From the NCBI GenBank assembly GCA_902560245.1, contig CACELK010000002.1:19783-83782 (forward strand): a DNA stretch of 64,000 bases. The letters run 5' to 3'. Made by a program: the position numbers and the translations under genes. Positions within the stretch are counted from its first letter, which is position 1. Each line of letters begins with the position of its first letter. Source of the DNA: an uncultured Pelagibacteraceae bacterium (GTDB lineage: Bacteria; Pseudomonadota; Alphaproteobacteria; Pelagibacterales; Pelagibacteraceae). Below, one piece after another: positions 25,309 to 34,259 of the stretch. The notes beneath the pieces were generated by a model. The model did not search any database. It saw only the letters and a list, made by a program, of their open reading frames with translations, and was not told where the DNA came from.

Positions 25309-27126
25309 ATGTGTGGAATTGTAGGAATAGTTAGCAACAAATCTGTTTCAGCTAGTATTATAAGTGCATTAAAAAAACTTGAATATCGTGGCTATGACTC
25401 AGCTGGCATATCAACAATAAGCAATGGACAAATAAGTGAACAGAAATGTTCAGGAAGAGTTGATAACTTAGAAAAAATTCTTTTTCAAAATCCATCAAGT
25501 GGGGATCTTGGCATCGGTCATGTTAGATGGGCAACACATGGAGTGCCAAATCAAGTAAATGCACATCCTCATTCATCAGAGGTAGTTTCTGTTGTTCATA
25601 ATGGGATCATAGAAAACTCAGATGAATTACGAAAGGAGTATAAAGAAAAAGGTTACTCTTTTAAATCTCAAACAGATACTGAAGTGATCACAATTATGTT
25701 AACTGATTATCTTAAAAAAGAAAATTTAATTAACTGTATTCACAAAACATTGGAAAAATTAGAAGGAAGTTTTGCTTTGGGAGTTATTTTTAAAGATTTT
25801 GATAATTTGGTAGTTGGAGCAAGACGAGGTAGCCCTTTAGCAGTTGGTTACGGGCATAATGAAAATTTTATCGGCTCAGACTCTTATGCACTTAAATCAA
25901 TGACAAATAAAATTTCATATCTCGATGATGGAGATTTTTGTATTTTATTTAAAGAAAAAGTAGAATTTTATAATTCTGATAAAAAAAAAATTAATAAACA
26001 AATATTTGAGTTATCTAATGAGGATAATACAGCAGATAAAGGTGATTACAGAGATTTTATGTCAAAAGAAATTAATGAACAATCTATCACAACAAAAAAA
26101 TGTATTAATGAATATTTAGATAAATCACGTAATGATATAAATATTTATAACTTACCAATCGACCCAAAAAAAATTAATAAAATTCGTTTAATAGCTTGTG
26201 GTACAGCATATCATTCATGTTTGATGGCAAAGTATTGGATTGAGGAATTCACATCATTAGATGTTGAGGCTGATATAGCTTCAGAGTTTAGATACAGAAA
26301 AATAAAATTCAACTCGAATGATCTTTATATCTTTGTTTCGCAATCTGGAGAAACTGCTGATACTTATGCTGCTTTAGAAAAGTGTAAAAAAAATCAAGTT
26401 AAAACATGTGGAATTGTAAATGTAGTCGAAAGCTCTATAGCTAGAATGGCAGATTTCGTTTTACCTATACATGCTGGACCTGAAATAGGAGTTGCTTCTA
26501 CAAAAGCTTTTATTGGACAGCTTATAGTTCTTTATTTATTGACTTTAAAAATATCAAAAGAAAGAAATGATATAATTGATGATGAATATTTAAAATTGAT
26601 TTTAGATTTAAAGAAATTACCCGAACTAATCGAAGAAACATTAAATAAACAAAAAGATATTCAGTTAATTGCAAGAGATTTTATTGAGGCAAAAGGGACG
26701 ATGTACTTGGGTAGAGGCTACTCTTATCCAATTGCAATGGAAGGAGCTTTAAAACTTAAAGAACTTTCTTATATTCATGCAGAGGGATATGCTGCTGGAG
26801 AAATGAAGCATGGACCACTTGCTCTTATCGAAGATGGTATGCCAGTTATCGTTTTAGCCCCCAAAGATAGATTTTTTGAAAAAACTATTTCTAATATGCA
26901 AGAAGTAATAGCTAGAGGTGGTAAAGTTTTAATGATTACAGACGATACATCGAAAACAATGAATGAAAATATTAGATTTAAATTTCAAATTCCTAAAACA
27001 AATTCAACAATAAATTCTTTTCTTTTAACTATACCAATTCAATTTTTGGCATACCACGTTGCATTATTAAAGAATTGTGACATAGATAAGCCACGAAATC
27101 TTGCTAAATCCGTCACTGTTGAATAA
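25309..27126 (+). CDS. glmS: Glutamine--fructose-6-phosphate aminotransferase
   Basis: A 605-residue two-part enzyme. It has an N-terminal glutaminase with nucleophile Cys2 (MCGIVGIV) and HVRWATHG, then two SIS sugar-isomerase domains (ACGTAYHSC, SQSGETADTYAAL, STKAF), and the conserved end PRNLAKSVTVE. It makes glucosamine-6-phosphate, the first step of amino-sugar synthesis. It directly follows the GlmU acetyltransferase, so two pathway steps are cotranscribed. No glmS ribozyme is possible in the 2-bp gap. Confidence 0.95.
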   Translation: MCGIVGIVSNKSVSASIISALKKLEYRGYDSAGISTISNGQISEQKCSGRVDNLEKILFQNPSSGDLGIGHVRWATHGVPNQVNAHPHSSEVVSVVHNGIIENSDELRKEYKEKGYSFKSQTDTEVITIMLTDYLKKENLINCIHKTLEKLEGSFALGVIFKDFDNLVVGARRGSPLAVGYGHNENFIGSDSYALKSMTNKISYLDDGDFCILFKEKVEFYNSDKKKINKQIFELSNEDNTADKGDYRDFMSKEINEQSITTKKCINEYLDKSRNDINIYNLPIDPKKINKIRLIACGTAYHSCLMAKYWIEEFTSLDVEADIASEFRYRKIKFNSNDLYIFVSQSGETADTYAALEKCKKNQVKTCGIVNVVESSIARMADFVLPIHAGPEIGVASTKAFIGQLIVLYLLTLKISKERNDIIDDEYLKLILDLKKLPELIEETLNKQKDIQLIARDFIEAKGTMYLGRGYSYPIAMEGALKLKELSYIHAEGYAAGEMKHGPLALIEDGMPVIVLAPKDRFFEKTISNMQEVIARGGKVLMITDDTSKTMNENIRFKFQIPKTNSTINSFLLTIPIQFLAYHVALLKNCDIDKPRNLAKSVTVE

Positions 27127-27161
27127 TTACCAAACTTTGATAAAACACTCTTAGGTTGAAC

Positions 27162-28541
27162 ATGAAAAAATGGAAAATTAACAGTTGGAGAAATTATCCA
27201 GTAAAACACATCCCTACTTATGAGGATGAAAAGGAGTTAACTTCAGTTTTAAATAAAATTAAAACTTTTCCTCCTTTAGTTTTTGCTGGTGAAACAAGAC
27301 ATTTAAAACAACAACTTGCAAATGTTGTTGATGGTAAAGCATTCTTATTACAAGGAGGAGATTGCGCTGAAAGTTTTGCTGAATTTAATCCTGACAATAT
27401 AAGAGACACATTTAAGGTGATATTGCAAATGTCATTAATTTTAACATATTCAGCATCTTTGCCTGTTGTAAAACTAGGTAGAATAGCAGGGCAGTTTTCT
27501 AAGCCAAGAAGTGCACCAACTGAAATAAAAGGTGATAAAGAACTTCCAAGTTATCTTGGAGATAATATTAACGGAATTGAATTTACTGAGAAAGCAAGAA
27601 AACCTGACCCTAAAAGATTATTCAAAGCTTATTCCCAGGCTGCCTCTACTTTAAATTTACTAAGAGCTTTTTCAAAAGGAGGTTTTGCTGATTTAAATAA
27701 AGTTCATTTATGGAATTTGGATTACATTAAAAAAAGTCCACAAGCAAAAAAATTTAAAGATCTAGAAGATAAAATTGCTGATGCTTTAGCGTTTATGGAA
27801 GCATGTGGTATTACTTCTGATTTTAATAATAGATTATACACTGTTAATTTTTGGACATCACACGAAGCTTTACTTTTACCATTTGAAGAAAGTATGACTA
27901 GAGTTGATTCAACAACAGGAGAATATCATGATACATCTGCACATTTTGTTTGGATAGGTGATAGAACTAGACAATTAGATGGTGGCCATGTTGAGTTTTG
28001 TAAAGGAATACAAAATCCAATTGGAATTAAATGTGGCCCAACATCAAAACCTGATGAAATTGCAAAAATTTGTAATGTTTTAAATCCAAATAATGAAAAA
28101 GGAAAAATTACATTAATTTCAAGATTTGGTCATGAAAAAGTTGAGAAATTTTTACCAAAATTAATTAGAGGTATTAAAAAAGAAGGACTTAATGTTATTT
28201 GGTCTTGTGATCCAATGCATGGGAATACAATTAAATCTACTACAGGTTTTAAAACTAGACCTTTTAACAATGTTGTTTCAGAGGTAAAAAATGTTTTTGC
28301 AGTTCATCAAAGCGAAGGTTCATATGCAGGAGGTTTACATATAGAAATGACTGGTCAAAATGTAACAGAATGCACTGGTGGAGCGAAAAATATTTCTGAT
28401 GCAGACTTATCAAGTAGATACCATACACACTGTGATCCTAGATTAAATGCAGATCAAGCTTTAGAGCTTGCATTCTTAATATCTGATGAGATTAAAAAGA
28501 ATTCTAATTACGCTAGAAACGGAATTAGAGCGGCATCTTAA
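27162..28541 (+). CDS. Class II 3-deoxy-7-phosphoheptulonate (DAHP) synthase
   Basis: A 459-residue plant-like (class II) DAHP synthase, first enzyme of the shikimate pathway. I start at the ATG at 27162 rather than a TTG two codons earlier. Seen: FLLQGGDCAESFAEF, the metal Cys in that motif, RIAGQFSKPRS, HFVWIGDRTRQLDGGHVEF, and WSCDPMHGNT near the end with metal-binding His. It is clearly distinct from E. coli AroFGH. Confidence 0.93.
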   Translation: MKKWKINSWRNYPVKHIPTYEDEKELTSVLNKIKTFPPLVFAGETRHLKQQLANVVDGKAFLLQGGDCAESFAEFNPDNIRDTFKVILQMSLILTYSASLPVVKLGRIAGQFSKPRSAPTEIKGDKELPSYLGDNINGIEFTEKARKPDPKRLFKAYSQAASTLNLLRAFSKGGFADLNKVHLWNLDYIKKSPQAKKFKDLEDKIADALAFMEACGITSDFNNRLYTVNFWTSHEALLLPFEESMTRVDSTTGEYHDTSAHFVWIGDRTRQLDGGHVEFCKGIQNPIGIKCGPTSKPDEIAKICNVLNPNNEKGKITLISRFGHEKVEKFLPKLIRGIKKEGLNVIWSCDPMHGNTIKSTTGFKTRPFNNVVSEVKNVFAVHQSEGSYAGGLHIEMTGQNVTECTGGAKNISDADLSSRYHTHCDPRLNADQALELAFLISDEIKKNSNYARNGIRAAS

Positions 28542-28580
28542 ACTATTGCAAAATTTTACTGTAATAATTAATTAAAAGGT

Positions 28581-29318
28581 ATGACACCCTCAGAGAAAGT
28601 AAAACATATTAGTAATTGGATATTGAATTATGTTAATTCAATGCCCAAAAAAGCTGAGTCACTTGTAATAGGAATTTCCGGTGGTATCGATTCATCTGTA
28701 TCAAGTACTTTAAGCGCTCTAACAGGTTTAAAAACTATTGTTTTGTCTATGCCAATCAACCAAATAAAGTCTCAGCATGATTTAAGCATAAAACATCAAG
28801 AGTGGTTAGTAAAGAATTTTAAAAATGTTAAAGCTCATACTATTAATTTAGATAATTTGTTTAGTAGTTTTAAAAAAACTCTTTCAGATTTTGACAATGA
28901 ACATGGGCTTGCAAATTCGCGAGCAAGATTAAGGATGGCTACTCTCTATCAAGTAGCTTCGTCAAATAATGGTATTGTAGTTGGAACCGGAAACAAAGTT
29001 GAGGATTTTGGCGTAGGTTTCTATACAAAATATGGCGACGGAGGAGTGGACATATCTCCAATAGCAGATTGTAATAAAACTCAGGTTTGGGAGTTAGGTA
29101 AAGAATTAAAAATATTAGATGAGATCATAAAAGCAGAACCTACTGATGGTTTATGGGATGACGGCAGAACTGATACCGGTCAGCTAGGCTTAAAATATAA
29201 CGAATTAGAAGAGGCGATGAACAATCCTAATTCTGAAAATAGAGAAAAGTACGAAAAAATAAGAAAATTAAACTTGCATAAAATGGAATCAATTCCAGTT
29301 TGCAAGATTCCCAACTAA
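28581..29318 (+). CDS. nadE: NAD+ synthase, ammonia-dependent type
   Basis: A 245-residue single-domain NAD synthetase with the N-type ATP pyrophosphatase P-loop GISGGIDSSV (31-40) and the NaAD site GTGNKVEDFGVGFYTKYGDGG (about 135-155). It lacks the N-terminal nitrilase-like glutaminase domain, so it would use free ammonia or an external amidotransferase. It ends 45 bp before cysS on the same strand. A short 7-bp hairpin with no T-run lies in the gap and is not called a terminator. Confidence 0.93.
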   Translation: MTPSEKVKHISNWILNYVNSMPKKAESLVIGISGGIDSSVSSTLSALTGLKTIVLSMPINQIKSQHDLSIKHQEWLVKNFKNVKAHTINLDNLFSSFKKTLSDFDNEHGLANSRARLRMATLYQVASSNNGIVVGTGNKVEDFGVGFYTKYGDGGVDISPIADCNKTQVWELGKELKILDEIIKAEPTDGLWDDGRTDTGQLGLKYNELEEAMNNPNSENREKYEKIRKLNLHKMESIPVCKIPN

Positions 29319-29363
29319 TCAATTAGATTAACAAATCTAAAATTAAAGTATATTTCTATAGTT

Positions 29364-30725
29364 ATGGATAAAGATATTTTTTTAACAAATAGTTTTGGAA
29401 ACAAAAAAGAAAAATTTGTACCAATTAATACCAAGAAAATTGGCATGTATGTTTGTGGCCCGACTGTTTACGATGATCCACACATTGGAAATGCTAGACC
29501 ATTAGTAGTTTTTGATATCTTGTATAAAGTTTTAAAATGTAAATACGGTAATAAATCAGTTTCTTATGTAAGGAATATTACAGATGTTGATGATAAAATT
29601 ATTCAATCTTCCTTAGAAATGAAAATATCTATTGATGATTTAACAAAAAAAATAATATTAAATTTCAATAATGATTGCGAATATTTAAATTGTGAAAAAC
29701 CTAACGAGGAGCCTAAAGCAACTGATAATATTTCTCTTATGGTTAAAATGATAGAGGATTTAATCGATAAAAATTACGCATACATTAATAATAACCACGT
29801 TTACTTTGAGGTTAAAAAATTTAAAGATTATGGAAAACTTTCAAATAAAAATTTAGAAGAATTGATTGCCGGTTCTCGGGTAGAAATATCAGAAAATAAA
29901 AAGAATGCAGAAGATTTTGTTTTGTGGAAACCATCTAAAGAAAACGAACCATCTTGGGATTCACCATGGGGCAAGGGTAGACCTGGCTGGCATTTAGAAT
30001 GTTCTGTAATGTCAAAAAAATATCTTGGAACTAAATTTGATATTCATGGTGGTGGCAGAGATTTAATATTTCCTCATCATGAAAATGAAATTGCTCAATC
30101 TAGATGTGCAAACGATACTGATACATTTGCTAATTACTGGGTGCATAATGGATTTATAACTATTTCAAATGAAAAAATGGCAAAGTCTCAGGGTAATATT
30201 TTAAAAATTAAAGATCTAAAAAAAAATATTAATGGTCAAGTTTTAAGATTGGCTCTTATAACCACTCACTATAAGCAGCCATTAGATTGGAACGATAAAC
30301 TGCTTGGAGAATGTCAAAAAACTTTAAACAAATGGTATGATTGTTATATTCAAGTTAAAAAGAAAGTCTTAATTCCTGATGAGTTATTGGCACCACTTTA
30401 TGATGATTTAAATACTCCAAGTTATATAGCGAATATTCATAAATTATATGAAAAGGCTCATCAAGGAAATGATCAAGACAAGGAAGTTTTTACAACTGCT
30501 TGTAACTTTATAGGTTTGCTCTCAGAAACAAAAGATCAGTGGCTTAAGTTTAAAAAAGAAAAATCTGAGATATCAGAGGAAGAAATATTATCTAAAATTA
30601 AAGCGCGTGACAAAGCTAGAAAAGATAAAGATTATAAACTTTCTGATAAAATTAGAGATGAGTTGCTTAACAAAGGTGTTTTAATAGAGGATAAAGATGG
30701 TAAAACCACGTGGAAATTAAAATGA
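29364..30725 (+). CDS. cysS: Cysteinyl-tRNA synthetase
   Basis: A 453-residue class I synthetase. The HIGH-type motif is HIGN at 40-43, after CGPTVYDDP whose Cys is the first zinc ligand. Further zinc ligands sit in WHLECSVMS and HHENE. The KMSKS loop reads KMAKSQGN. The C-terminal anticodon-binding region ends KDGKTTWKLK. Its TGA overlaps the cimA ATG. Confidence 0.96.
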   Translation: MDKDIFLTNSFGNKKEKFVPINTKKIGMYVCGPTVYDDPHIGNARPLVVFDILYKVLKCKYGNKSVSYVRNITDVDDKIIQSSLEMKISIDDLTKKIILNFNNDCEYLNCEKPNEEPKATDNISLMVKMIEDLIDKNYAYINNNHVYFEVKKFKDYGKLSNKNLEELIAGSRVEISENKKNAEDFVLWKPSKENEPSWDSPWGKGRPGWHLECSVMSKKYLGTKFDIHGGGRDLIFPHHENEIAQSRCANDTDTFANYWVHNGFITISNEKMAKSQGNILKIKDLKKNINGQVLRLALITTHYKQPLDWNDKLLGECQKTLNKWYDCYIQVKKKVLIPDELLAPLYDDLNTPSYIANIHKLYEKAHQGNDQDKEVFTTACNFIGLLSETKDQWLKFKKEKSEISEEEILSKIKARDKARKDKDYKLSDKIRDELLNKGVLIEDKDGKTTWKLK

Positions 30726-32323
30726 CTAAAGAAAAATTATACATATTTGATACAACGCTAAGAGACGGGGCACAAACACAGGGTATTGATTTTTCTATTG
30801 ATGATAAATTAAAAATAGCTAAATCATTAGATGATCTTGGAGTTGATTATATCGAAGGTGGATGGCCAGGAGCCAATCCTACAGATACAGAATTTTTTCA
30901 GAAAAAAGTTAAATGTAAAAATTCAGTTTTAACAGCATTCGGTATGACAAAAAAAACTGGTAGAAGTGCAGACAATGATCCAGGCTTATCTGCTCTTTTA
31001 AATAGTAATTCAAAAGCAGTATGTATTGTTGGTAAATCATGGGACTTTCATGTTGATGTCGCTCTTGGTATTTCTAATGAAGAAAACTTGGAAAATATTA
31101 GCGAAAGTACAAAGCTTTTTGTTAAAGAAAAAAAAGAGTTTATGTTTGATGCTGAACATTTTTTTGACGGCTATAAAGCAAATCCAAAATATACTGTGTC
31201 ATGTTTAAAAGCTGCTTATGATAACGGTGCAAGATGGATAGTTTTGTGTGATACCAATGGTGGAACGCTACCTCATGAGGTAACAAAAATAGTTAATGAA
31301 GTTATAAAAATTATTCCAGGAAAAAATTTAGGAATTCATGCTCATAATGATACTGGAAACGCTGTATCTAATAGTTTAGCTGCTGTATTAGCTGGTGTAA
31401 GACAAGTCCAAGGAACAATTAATGGACTGGGTGAAAGATGCGGAAATGCAAATCTTATGTCTTTAATACCAACATTTTATTTAAAAAAAGATTTTTCAGA
31501 TAAATTCGAAATAAATATTAAAGAAAAAAACATAAAAAATTTAACTCAATGCTCAAGACTTTTAGATGAGATATTAAATAGAAAACCAAATAAACATTTA
31601 CCTTATGTTGGGGCAGCTGCTTTTTCTCATAAAGGAGGGTTACATGTTTCTGCAGTTCAAAAAGATCCAAAAACCTATGAACATATAAATCCTGAGGATG
31701 TTGGCAATGTAAGAAATATTGTTGTTTCAGATCAAGCTGGAAAATCTAATATATTATCAAGGTTAAAAACTATTGGAATTGAAATTAAAGAAGATGATCC
31801 TAAAGTTAAAAAACTTTTGAGCGAGGTAAAAGATAGAGAGTTTATTGGATATAGCTATGATGGAGCAGATGCTTCATTTGAATTATTAGCTAGAAGAATA
31901 ATGAGTGAAATACCAAGATATATTTTAATTAAAGAATACGATGTATCAGTAAAAAAAAATTCCTCAGGAAAAATAATTTCATCTGCAAAGGCTCATCTAG
32001 AAGTAGATGGAGAAAAAATTGTTTGTGAAGGTGAGGGAAATGGACCTGTTAATGCATTGGATAACGCTATAAGAAATAACGTTGATCGATTAGCAAAATA
32101 TTCTAAGTATTTAAAGGACCTTAAATTGGTGGACTATAAAGTTAGAATTTTAAATACTGGTACAGAAGCTATAACAAGAGTTTCTATAGAAAGTACAGAT
32201 TCAAAAGGAAAAAATTGGTTCACAATAGGAGTTTCAACAAACATTATTGATGCTTCATTTAAAGCTTTGATTGATAGTTTGGATTATAAGTTATTTAAGG
32301 ATAATGCTCCTGCAAGTAATTAA
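30722..32323 (+). CDS. cimA: Citramalate synthase
   Basis: A 533-residue enzyme of the isopropylmalate/citramalate synthase family. I start at the ATG at 30722, overlapping the cysS stop (ATGA), rather than a GTG four codons upstream. It has the HMGL-like TIM barrel: FDTTLRDGAQTQGIDFS at the N-terminus and GIHAHNDTGNAVSNS near residue 200. The GARWIVLCDTNGG and GLGERCGNANL blocks and a C-terminal regulatory LeuA domain follow. The FDTTLRDGAQTQG start and GGWPGANPTD block are typical of CimA (acetyl-CoA plus pyruvate to citramalate, towards isoleucine) rather than LeuA. Confidence 0.88.
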   Translation: MTKEKLYIFDTTLRDGAQTQGIDFSIDDKLKIAKSLDDLGVDYIEGGWPGANPTDTEFFQKKVKCKNSVLTAFGMTKKTGRSADNDPGLSALLNSNSKAVCIVGKSWDFHVDVALGISNEENLENISESTKLFVKEKKEFMFDAEHFFDGYKANPKYTVSCLKAAYDNGARWIVLCDTNGGTLPHEVTKIVNEVIKIIPGKNLGIHAHNDTGNAVSNSLAAVLAGVRQVQGTINGLGERCGNANLMSLIPTFYLKKDFSDKFEINIKEKNIKNLTQCSRLLDEILNRKPNKHLPYVGAAAFSHKGGLHVSAVQKDPKTYEHINPEDVGNVRNIVVSDQAGKSNILSRLKTIGIEIKEDDPKVKKLLSEVKDREFIGYSYDGADASFELLARRIMSEIPRYILIKEYDVSVKKNSSGKIISSAKAHLEVDGEKIVCEGEGNGPVNALDNAIRNNVDRLAKYSKYLKDLKLVDYKVRILNTGTEAITRVSIESTDSKGKNWFTIGVSTNIIDASFKALIDSLDYKLFKDNAPASN

Positions 32324-33030
32324 TGTCATCTGTATCTTTTATTCTTCATAAACCGCAGTTATCTGAAAATATAGGAGCATGCGCTAGAGCTATTAAAAAC
32401 TTTAGTTTTAATAAATTAGTAGTAATTAGCCCCAAACCCACATTTCCTAACGATAAAATAATTGCCACATCGGTAGGTGCAAAAGAAATTATAAAAAATT
32501 GTAAAGTTTACGAAAGTTTAGAGTCAGCTATTAAAAATATTGATTACCTTATCGCTACATCATCTAGGTTTAGAAATAAAAATATTAAACACATTACCTT
32601 AAATGAACTGTCGAAGATCGATTTCAGTAAAAAAATTGGATTTTTGTTTGGCTCAGAGGCTTCTGGATTATCAAACAGCGAAATAGTTTATGCCAATTGT
32701 ACTATGCAAATACCTACTAACCCAAATTTTAAATCACTTAATTTATCCCATAGTGTAATTATTGTCTCACAAGTAGTTTCAAGTTTAATTAAATTAAAAA
32801 GATCAAACTTTAAAAAGTCACAAAAGGTTAAATCTGCATCTAAAAAAGATATTCAATCAATGATAAATTTATGCATTTCTCAACTTGAGAGTAAAAATTT
32901 TTTTAAACCAAGTGAAAAAAAACCCATAATGTTAGAAAATCTTAGAAATATTTTTTATAAAATGGAGTTGTCCGAAAAAGAAACTCGCATTTTATCAAGT
33001 GTATTTGCCAATCTTGCAAAAAAAGGCTGA
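32323..33030 (+). CDS. trmJ: SpoU-family tRNA 2'-O-methyltransferase, TrmJ-type
   Basis: A 235-residue SPOUT methyltransferase. N-terminal SFILHKPQLSENIGACARAIKNF carries the conserved Asn/Ala/Arg of TrmJ. The knot motifs IGFLFGSEASGLSN and MQIPTNPNFKSLNLSHSV (motif 3) are present. TrmJ methylates position 32 of several tRNAs. The start overlaps the cimA stop by 1 bp, an unusual but common partner in compact genomes. Confidence 0.87.
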   Translation: MSSVSFILHKPQLSENIGACARAIKNFSFNKLVVISPKPTFPNDKIIATSVGAKEIIKNCKVYESLESAIKNIDYLIATSSRFRNKNIKHITLNELSKIDFSKKIGFLFGSEASGLSNSEIVYANCTMQIPTNPNFKSLNLSHSVIIVSQVVSSLIKLKRSNFKKSQKVKSASKKDIQSMINLCISQLESKNFFKPSEKKPIMLENLRNIFYKMELSEKETRILSSVFANLAKKG

Positions 33031-33071
33031 TTGACAAAGTTATGAGTAAGTTTATAAAAGCGATTTATTAA

Positions 33072-33689
33072 ATGACAAAAAGATTAAATTCTAAACACAA
33101 AGTAGATAGAAGATTAAAAGTAAATCTTTGGGGAAGACCAAAGAGTCCATTTAATACAAGAGCATACCCTCCAGGACAGCACGGACAAACTAAATCAGCA
33201 AAACCTTCAGATTATGGAATTCAATTGCAAGCAAAGCAAAAATTAAAATCTTATTATGGCAACATGAATGAAAGACAATTTAGAAATGTTTATAAAAAAG
33301 CTATAATGAAAAAAGGGGATACAGCTGAAAATTTAATTGGGTTGTTAGAAAAAAGATTAGATGCTGTAATTTATAGATCAAAATTTTCTACTACAATTTT
33401 TGCAGCAAGACAGTTAATAAATCACGGTCATGTGAAAGTGAATGGCAAAAAGGTTAATATTGCCAGTTATCAACTCAGAGAAGAAGAAACAGTTGAAATA
33501 AGAGACAAATCAAAACAACTACCTTTAATAGATATAGCGCTTGCTAATAAAGAAAGAGATGTTCCCGAGTATCTTCAAGTTGATGAAAAAAATAGAAAAG
33601 TCAAATTCGTTAGGACTCCAAAATTTGAAGAAGTTCCTTATCCTGTTTTAATGGAACCAAACTTAGTAATTGAATATTATTCTAGGTAA
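33072..33689 (+). CDS. rpsD: 30S ribosomal protein S4
   Basis: A 205-residue S4. N-terminal [19 protein letters not shown] and the [12 protein letters not shown] block precede the S4 RNA-binding domain ([30 protein letters not shown]). It is a single gene away from the main S13-S11-rpoA block. It ends 5 bp from the convergent grxD gene. Confidence 0.96.
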   Translation: MTKRLNSKHKVDRRLKVNLWGRPKSPFNTRAYPPGQHGQTKSAKPSDYGIQLQAKQKLKSYYGNMNERQFRNVYKKAIMKKGDTAENLIGLLEKRLDAVIYRSKFSTTIFAARQLINHGHVKVNGKKVNIASYQLREEETVEIRDKSKQLPLIDIALANKERDVPEYLQVDEKNRKVKFVRTPKFEEVPYPVLMEPNLVIEYYSR

Positions 33690-33694
33690 TTAAT

Positions 33695-34027
33695 TTATTT
33701 TTTAAAATTTATTGAACTTTCTTCTAGTTTTTTTTTAAGTTCACCATTTTCGTACATTTCTTTTATAATATCACAACCACCTATAAATTCTTTTTTAATG
33801 TAAAGTTGTGGTATAGTAGGCCAATCACTAAATTGTTTTATACCTTCTCTTAATTCTTGACTTTCGAGAACATTAACACCTTGAAAGTTAACTTCTAGAA
33901 TTTTTAATATATTTGATACAGCCATTGAAAATCCACATTGCGGTGCATCAGGTGTGCCTTTCATAAACAAACAAACGTCATTATCATTTATTTTATTTTG
34001 AATTAAATTTTTAGTTTCTTCGTTCAT
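33695..34027 (-). CDS. grxD: Monothiol glutaredoxin, Grx4 type
   Basis: A 110-residue glutaredoxin with the CGFS active site (QCGFSMAV, Cys at about 31) and the GSH/TVP-type WPTIPQLYI block. The GGCDI glutathione motif is also present. Monothiol CGFS proteins carry Fe-S clusters and pair with BolA proteins. The adjacent bolA gene, one base away on the same strand, supports that pairing. It is the last gene of the purine/bolA run. Confidence 0.94.
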   Translation of the reverse strand: MNEETKNLIQNKINDNDVCLFMKGTPDAPQCGFSMAVSNILKILEVNFQGVNVLESQELREGIKQFSDWPTIPQLYIKKEFIGGCDIIKEMYENGELKKKLEESSINFKK

Positions 34028-34258
34028 TTATTTTTCCTTTGTTTTTATTGCGAGGGCGTGTAGTTCATTACCCATTCTTCCTTTCAAAGAGGCATACACC
34101 ATTTTATGTTGCTCTATTTTACTTTTACCAGAAAATTGTGAAGAAACAACAGTAGCTGAATAGTGATTTCCATCGCCTGCTAAATCTTGAATATCAACTA
34201 AAGCGTCTGGAATTGCTTCTTTTATAAATTTTTCAATTTCCTTTAAATCCATTGCCAT
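34028..34258 (-). CDS. BolA-family protein
   Basis: A 76-residue BolA-like protein (BolA/IbaG group). The KEIEKFIKEAIPDALVDIQDL start and SKIEQHKMVYASLKGRM are family motifs, with the conserved His in EQHKMVY that ligates a shared Fe-S cluster with the CGFS glutaredoxin. The following gene is grxD, matching the classic partnership. It probably acts in Fe-S handling or iron sensing; which subfamily is not settled. Confidence 0.88.
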   Translation of the reverse strand: MAMDLKEIEKFIKEAIPDALVDIQDLAGDGNHYSATVVSSQFSGKSKIEQHKMVYASLKGRMGNELHALAIKTKEK

Positions 34259-34259
34259 T

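Noticed and set aside
29323..29340. TTAGATT-AACA-AATCTAA hairpin between nadE and cysS
   Set aside because: A 7-bp AT-rich stem with no T-run is expected by chance in such sequence; not called a terminator.
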